Assembly: GCF_019511345.1 (NCBI RefSeq) | Contig: NZ_JAEUAK010000008.1 | Span: forward strand, 124,001-188,000 | Reading direction: 5' to 3' | DNA length: 64,000 nt | Source: Rhizobium mesosinicum | GTDB taxonomy: Bacteria; Pseudomonadota; Alphaproteobacteria; Rhizobiales; Rhizobiaceae | Notes under the pieces: model-generated | The model's input: the letters and a program-made list of their open reading frames with translations, nothing else | Told to the model about the DNA's origin: nothing | Databases searched by the model: none | Shown here: piece after piece, positions 60,384 through 64,000 of the stretch | Numbering within the stretch: the first letter of the stretch is position 1 | Layout: each line of letters begins with the position of its first letter | Translations under genes and position numbers: made by a program

Positions 60384-61376
60384 TCAGAAAGCCTCGCTGC
60401 TGTCGCTTCTGGGATCCCCCTCGATCTGGTGAGGCCGGTAGAGATCGCCGCGGGCGGTGCGCCGCCAGGGGCGGGCGAGATCGGCCGGGTCGGTGGTGAT
60501 CTCGGCGATGGCGATGCCGGGTTTGCCGTCATCAGGGCAACGAGCTGCCCACTGGCCTTTGGGACCGGCGATGCCGCAGGGGACGATGACGCTTTGCGGC
60601 GCATGGGCGGCGTAGCTCACCCAGAATGTATTGCTGGCCGCAACTCCCAGGACTTCAGCGGCGAAGGGAGGGGCCGCGGAGGGGACTTCGCCTGATGTGG
60701 AGAAGAGCACGCAATCGACGTCGAGCCGCTCATATTCGGTGAAGATCTCATGATAGTGCGATTCTATGCCGGCAGCGCAGCCGAAGCGCATGCTGTCCAC
60801 CTCGAAGGTGACGGGGATCTTGCCCGGCGAATACATGAAGGAAATCTTGGTGTGGGAAAGCAGGCGCTCGTCATAACGGGTCACCAGTTCGCCCCGGTCT
60901 GAGATGACATAGAGGCTGTTATGGGGCCGGTGCGGCGGGGTCAGCCTGTGCGGTGCGCCGAAGACCGTCCAGAGCTTCAACTCCTTTGCGAGCTTACTCG
61001 TCTCCTCCAGTTCCTCGCGCAGGACCTCCCATTGGTAACGGCTCCAGTCGGCAGAGCCGATCTGCCTGGGGCCGGTTTCGGAGAGGAGGCGCTTGCTCGG
61101 GAAGCAGAGTGTGCCCTCCGGGAAGTGGATCAGCCGGGCGCCGGCCCTGCTCGCCTTACCCATGAGGCGGCGCATCTCGGCGCCGTTGGCGCGGAATGCC
61201 GAGGCATCGCACGGGTCGAGGCAAACAGACGTTTGGGCGACCGCCAGCCGCAGGGATTTGCCGGCGGGCTCATCCGGTTTTGGTTTGCGGAGATTGGTGA
61301 GGGCGGAGGTATAGGATTCGCCGGTTTTTGCAGCGCGGGCGCGTACCCTACGTTTGAGATTTCCGTTCTGGGTCAT
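60384..61376 (-). CDS. Carbon-nitrogen hydrolase (nitrilase superfamily) with altered active site
   Basis: A 330-residue protein of the nitrilase fold. The catalytic Glu is in F-P-E-G-T (near 85), and a Lys lies near S-H-T-K (about 175). At the nucleophile position the expected I-C-Y-E is replaced by A-G-I-E in G-C-A-A-G-I-E (near 198-204); a Cys lies three residues earlier. The first ~30 residues are a basic extension (R-V-R-A-R-A-A-K-T-G-E-S-Y-T-S-A-L), a motif seen at the ends of many unrelated proteins. Activity is uncertain. Confidence 0.75.
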   Translation of the reverse strand: MTQNGNLKRRVRARAAKTGESYTSALTNLRKPKPDEPAGKSLRLAVAQTSVCLDPCDASAFRANGAEMRRLMGKASRAGARLIHFPEGTLCFPSKRLLSETGPRQIGSADWSRYQWEVLREELEETSKLAKELKLWTVFGAPHRLTPPHRPHNSLYVISDRGELVTRYDERLLSHTKISFMYSPGKIPVTFEVDSMRFGCAAGIESHYHEIFTEYERLDVDCVLFSTSGEVPSAAPPFAAEVLGVAASNTFWVSYAAHAPQSVIVPCGIAGPKGQWAARCPDDGKPGIAIAEITTDPADLARPWRRTARGDLYRPHQIEGDPRSDSSEAF

Positions 61377-61654
61377 TGTCTGGCCTTTCCGTCACGGACG
61401 CATGTTCCCCGGCAACCACGCCCGAGCGATCGGACCAAGGTTTTCGAACCCGAGACGGAAGTCCCTTTGCCTCCGTTTTAAAGACCCTGCCGGGGAGGAT
61501 CGATGGAGGTTGGGCGCAGGCCACGCCTACCCAGAAGATGCCGATGGCGTGGCGATTCGTCAATCTGAGGAGGTGCATGAGGAGGTTGTGAGGTGACTTG
61601 GACGACGGCGGATGATCCGCCGCCGTCTGTTCGCCGTGCGTTGAGTCAGGTGCC

Positions 61655-62524
61655 TTACGCTGCGGCAATGCCGTTGAGCTCAACCATCACATCATCGGTC
61701 AGCTCGATATCGGCGACCGCGAGGTTTTCCCTGAGGTGGCCGCGGGAGGAGGTGCCGGGGATGAGCAGGATGTTCGGCGCGCGCTTCAGGAGCCAGGCGA
61801 GCGCCACCTGCAGGGGCGTGGCGTTCAGGCGGGCGGCGACATCGGAGAGGGTCGAGGACTGCAGGGGCGAGAAGCCGCCGAGCGGGAAGAAGGGCACGTA
61901 AGCCGTGCCCTCGGCAGCAAGCTTGTCGATCAGAGCGTCATCCTCACGGTTGGCGAGGTTGTACTGGTTCTGGACGCAGACGATGTCGGTGATCTTGCGG
62001 CCGTCATCCACCTGTTTTGCGGTGACATTCGACAGGCCGATATGCCTGATCAAGCCCTGCTGCTGCAGTTCGGCGAGAACCGTGAGCGGCGGTTCGAGCG
62101 AGCCTTCGGCCGGGCCGTGTACATCGAACATGGCGCGCAGGTTCACCACCTCGATGATATCAAGGCCGAGGTTTTTCAGGTTGCTGTGGATCGCCGCGGT
62201 CAATTCTTCCTTCGAAAAGGCCGGGTTCCAGGAGGCGTCTGCGCCGCGCAGCGCACCGACCTTGGTGACGATGACGAGGTCGTCGGGGTAGGGGTGCAGC
62301 GCTTCCCTGATGATCTCGTTGGTGACGTGAGGGCCATAGAAATCGCTGGTGTCGATGTGGTTGACGCCGCTTTCGACGGCTTCGCGCAGCACGGCGATCG
62401 CCTCGTTTCGATCCCGCGGCGGGCCGAAGACGCCCTTGCCGGCGAGCTGCATGGCGCCATAGCCAAGCCGCCTCACCGTGCGGTCGCCGAGCATAAAGGT
62501 TCCGGATTTTTCAACAGTAGACAT
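61655..62524 (-). CDS. Aldo/keto reductase
   Basis: A 289-residue AKR barrel. Catalytic residues visible are Asp in H-I-D-T-S-D-F-Y, Tyr in F-Y-G-P and Lys in V-T-K-V-G; the usual His position reads N-L-R. C-terminal I-P-G-T-S-S-R-x-H-L-x-E-N is the NADPH site. The N-L-R variant resembles the PdxI/YdbC pyridoxal reductase branch. The start at 62524 has GGAGAT upstream. It is divergent from a LysR regulator over a run of GGACAG/CTGTCC sequences. Confidence 0.87.
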   Translation of the reverse strand: MSTVEKSGTFMLGDRTVRRLGYGAMQLAGKGVFGPPRDRNEAIAVLREAVESGVNHIDTSDFYGPHVTNEIIREALHPYPDDLVIVTKVGALRGADASWNPAFSKEELTAAIHSNLKNLGLDIIEVVNLRAMFDVHGPAEGSLEPPLTVLAELQQQGLIRHIGLSNVTAKQVDDGRKITDIVCVQNQYNLANREDDALIDKLAAEGTAYVPFFPLGGFSPLQSSTLSDVAARLNATPLQVALAWLLKRAPNILLIPGTSSRGHLRENLAVADIELTDDVMVELNGIAAA

Positions 62525-62609
62525 GAATTCTGGATCTCCGTTTGAAGGCAAGCGCAAATGCAACAACGAGATAGGCCGCTACCATTCGCCGGACAATCGG
62601 GTACAATGC

Positions 62610-62636
62610 GGACAGGCTGTCCGGTTTTCAGGACAG
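62610..62636. promoter_or_regulatory. Putative LysR operator (GGACAG repeats)
   Basis: GGACAGGCTGTCC (62610-62622) is a perfect palindrome around one base and is followed by another GGACAG at 62631-62636. The cluster lies between the divergent AKR and LysR genes, 18-44 bases before the LysR start. Confidence 0.55.
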
Positions 62637-62653
62637 CGGGCGGATCCGACAAT

Positions 62654-63571
62654 ATGAAGCAAAGCGCACCTGAAATAAGCGATGTCAGCGCCTTTTTGGC
62701 CGTGGCGCGGGCCGGCGGTTTTCGCGAGGCGGCGCGGGTGAGCCATATGAGCTCGTCCGCGCTCAGCGATGCAGTTCGCCGGCTGGAGGCCAAACTCGGC
62801 GTGCGGCTTTTGAACCGCACGACTCGCAGCGTCGTGCCGACGGAGGCCGGCCGCGGGCTGATGGAGCGGCTCGGTCCTGCGTTCAGCGAGATCGATGCGG
62901 CGCTCGATTTCGTCAAGGATTTTCGCGATCGGCCGGCCGGCTCGCTGAAGCTCAATGTGCCGGTCAGTGCGGCGCGGCTGGTGCTGCCGCGCATCGTGCC
63001 ACCGTTTCTGAAGAGCTATCCGGATATCCGCCTCGAAATCGTCACCGACGAGAATTTCGTCGATATCATCGCCGCCGGCTGCGATGCCGGCATTCGCTAC
63101 GACGAGCGGCTGGAGCAGGACATGATCGCGGTACCGATCGGCCCGCGCATTCAGCGATATGCCGGGGGTGCTTCACCTGCCTATCTCGCCCAACACGGGC
63201 GGCCGCAGCATCCGCGGGATCTGCTTCAACATGCCTGTATCCGGGGGCGGTTTGCCGGTCGCGCCATCCCGGTCTGGGAATTCGAGCGCGATGGGGAGAT
63301 CGTCAGAGTCGATCCGCCGAGCCCGCTGATCGTCCAGAATGGCGGCGGCACCGATCTCGCCATCGGTGCCGCGGTTGCCGGAACGGGCGTCGTCTTCACC
63401 TTCGAGGACTGGCTCAGGCCCTATTTTAAAAGCGGTTCGCTGGAACCGGTGCTGGAGCCCTGGTGGGAGAGCTTTTCCGGCCCCTTTCTCTATTATCCCG
63501 GCCGTCGCCTGGTGCCGACGCCGCTGCGCGCCTTCATCGATTTCATCAGGGCGATGCCGCGGGAAGAGTGA
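62654..63571 (+). CDS. LysR family transcriptional regulator
   Basis: A 305-residue LysR protein with the helix-turn-helix near residues 18-40 (G-F-R-E-A-A-R-V-S-H-M-S-S-S-A-L-S-D-A-V-R-R-L). The effector domain (90-295) follows the standard fold. The ATG at 62654 gives the normal N-terminus; in-frame codons upstream cross the operator. It probably controls the divergent aldo/keto reductase. Confidence 0.9.
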   Translation: MKQSAPEISDVSAFLAVARAGGFREAARVSHMSSSALSDAVRRLEAKLGVRLLNRTTRSVVPTEAGRGLMERLGPAFSEIDAALDFVKDFRDRPAGSLKLNVPVSAARLVLPRIVPPFLKSYPDIRLEIVTDENFVDIIAAGCDAGIRYDERLEQDMIAVPIGPRIQRYAGGASPAYLAQHGRPQHPRDLLQHACIRGRFAGRAIPVWEFERDGEIVRVDPPSPLIVQNGGGTDLAIGAAVAGTGVVFTFEDWLRPYFKSGSLEPVLEPWWESFSGPFLYYPGRRLVPTPLRAFIDFIRAMPREE

Positions 63572-63652
63572 GCAGAGATTACCGGCCCGCGTCGGTTGGA
63601 GGGGAAAATCACGGGCGACGCAAGCAATAGGACTGGCAACGGCACGAGCGAG

Positions 63653-63754
63653 ATGAAGCTGGAGATCATCGTCGTGCCCGTTTCCGATGTCGACCAGGCC
63701 AAGGCCTTTTATGGCTGGCTCGGCTGGCGCCTCAATGCAGACTATTCCTCATGA
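63653..63754 (+). pseudogene. Truncated VOC/glyoxalase gene (N-terminal 33 residues only)
   Basis: The frame M-K-L-E-I-I-V-V-P-V-S-D-V-D-Q-A-K-A-F-Y is the standard start of a VOC-family (glyoxalase/bleomycin-resistance) protein of ~130 residues. It stops after S-S at TGA 63752-63754. The following bases carry no continuation in any frame that I could see, so the rest appears deleted. Confidence 0.65.
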
Positions 63755-63803
63755 TAGCCGAGCAGACAGGGAGGCCGCTGCCGCAATGAGGAGGTTGCAC
63801 GCG

Positions 63804-63823
63804 GGGCCGGATTGAACCGGCCC
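63804..63823. terminator. Hairpin between convergent genes
   Basis: GGGCCGG and CCGGCCC form a perfect 7-bp stem with a 6-base loop, followed by GTCGACTGTTTT. It lies between the truncated glyoxalase and the converging partial gene and could stop both transcripts. Confidence 0.55.
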
Positions 63824-63848
63824 GTCGACTGTTTTACGACAGCTCACA

Positions 63849-64000
63849 TCATGCAGGCTCGATCAGTGCCGCCCATCTCCAGAGATCGTCCATATGGTTC
63901 GGCGGAATGCCCATGGCCACCGCGAGCAGATCAATGCGCGGATCTTCGCGCGCATAGTCCTGTGCGTCCTCGATCATGATGCGCACCGTTTCCTTGTCCT
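63849..64000 (-). CDS. Hypothetical protein, 3' partial
   Basis: The minus-strand frame is open from the window end and stops at 63849-63851. The last 50 residues (R-I-M-I-E-D-A-Q-D-Y-A-R-E-D-P-R then P-P-N-H-M-D-D-L-W-R-W) are helical and acidic. The N-terminus is outside the window. No family is recognised. Confidence 0.55.
   Translation of the reverse strand, partial: DKETVRIMIEDAQDYAREDPRIDLLAVAMGIPPNHMDDLWRWAALIEPA

Overview
The window reads as chromosomal or large-replicon DNA of a Rhizobium-type alphaproteobacterium (order Hyphomicrobiales, formerly Rhizobiales). The evidence is GC-rich coding sequence, dense minus-strand operons with strong AGGAGG-type ribosome sites, families typical of rhizobia (DUF992, DUF982, DUF1269, an HWE histidine kinase, an AqpS-type arsenic operon) and an alphaproteobacterial LexA box (GTTC-N7-GTTC). 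No rRNA, tRNA or CRISPR was seen. Family names come from reading the proteins; no database search was run.

Layout. 0-11 kb: the end of a copper chaperone, a GFA protein, a hexapeptide acyltransferase, a TetR-controlled quinone oxidoreductase/MFS pair, an arsenic operon (DUF6428 divergent from arsR, an internally deleted arsC, arsN2, aqpS, arsC, arsK-like MFS) and a DHA2 drug exporter. 11-24 kb: two secreted-protein genes that diverge from a pair of ECF-like promoters, gamma-carbonic anhydrase and FAH hydrolase, a CHASE2 nucleotide cyclase operon with a giant FecR-TPR-beta-barrel protein, a divergent Pycsar-type (PycTM) membrane effector, then SDR, GNAT, DUF992 and dusA. 24-28 kb: small genes, one under a LexA box, and an internally duplicated secreted protein. 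28-33.7 kb: a phage-like module (GH108 endolysin, P4-type primase/helicase, three small regulators, a repressor) linked by four copies of a GTTGY-N7-GCAAC operator. 34-43 kb: HWE kinase, a lower-GC island with a Panacea (DUF4065) antitoxin and a broken partner, RelB/YafQ, two transglutaminases and small proteins. 43-51 kb: LysE exporter with a leaderless PhnD-like protein, a LysR-controlled dehydrogenase/SnoaL pair, an HlyD pump module, a ferritin-like protein. 52-59.5 kb: a second phage-like module with very large virion or polyvalent proteins and holin-like genes. 59.5-64 kb: twin membrane proteins, a C-N hydrolase, an AKR/LysR divergent pair and a truncated glyoxalase.

How genes work together. 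The arsenic genes form one tightly overlapping transcript: ArsR represses, AqpS and the MFS move arsenite, ArsC reduces arsenate. The two phage modules are complementary: replication, control and endolysin on one side, holin and virion proteins on the other. No terminase, portal, capsid or integrase lies between them, so they are remnants or a mobile element that depends on another phage. The most unusual arrangement is the envelope-spanning FecR-TPR-barrel/CHASE2 cyclase operon beside a PycTM effector gene. Next are the Panacea antitoxin with a nonsense-interrupted partner and the operator array of the 28-34 kb phage module.
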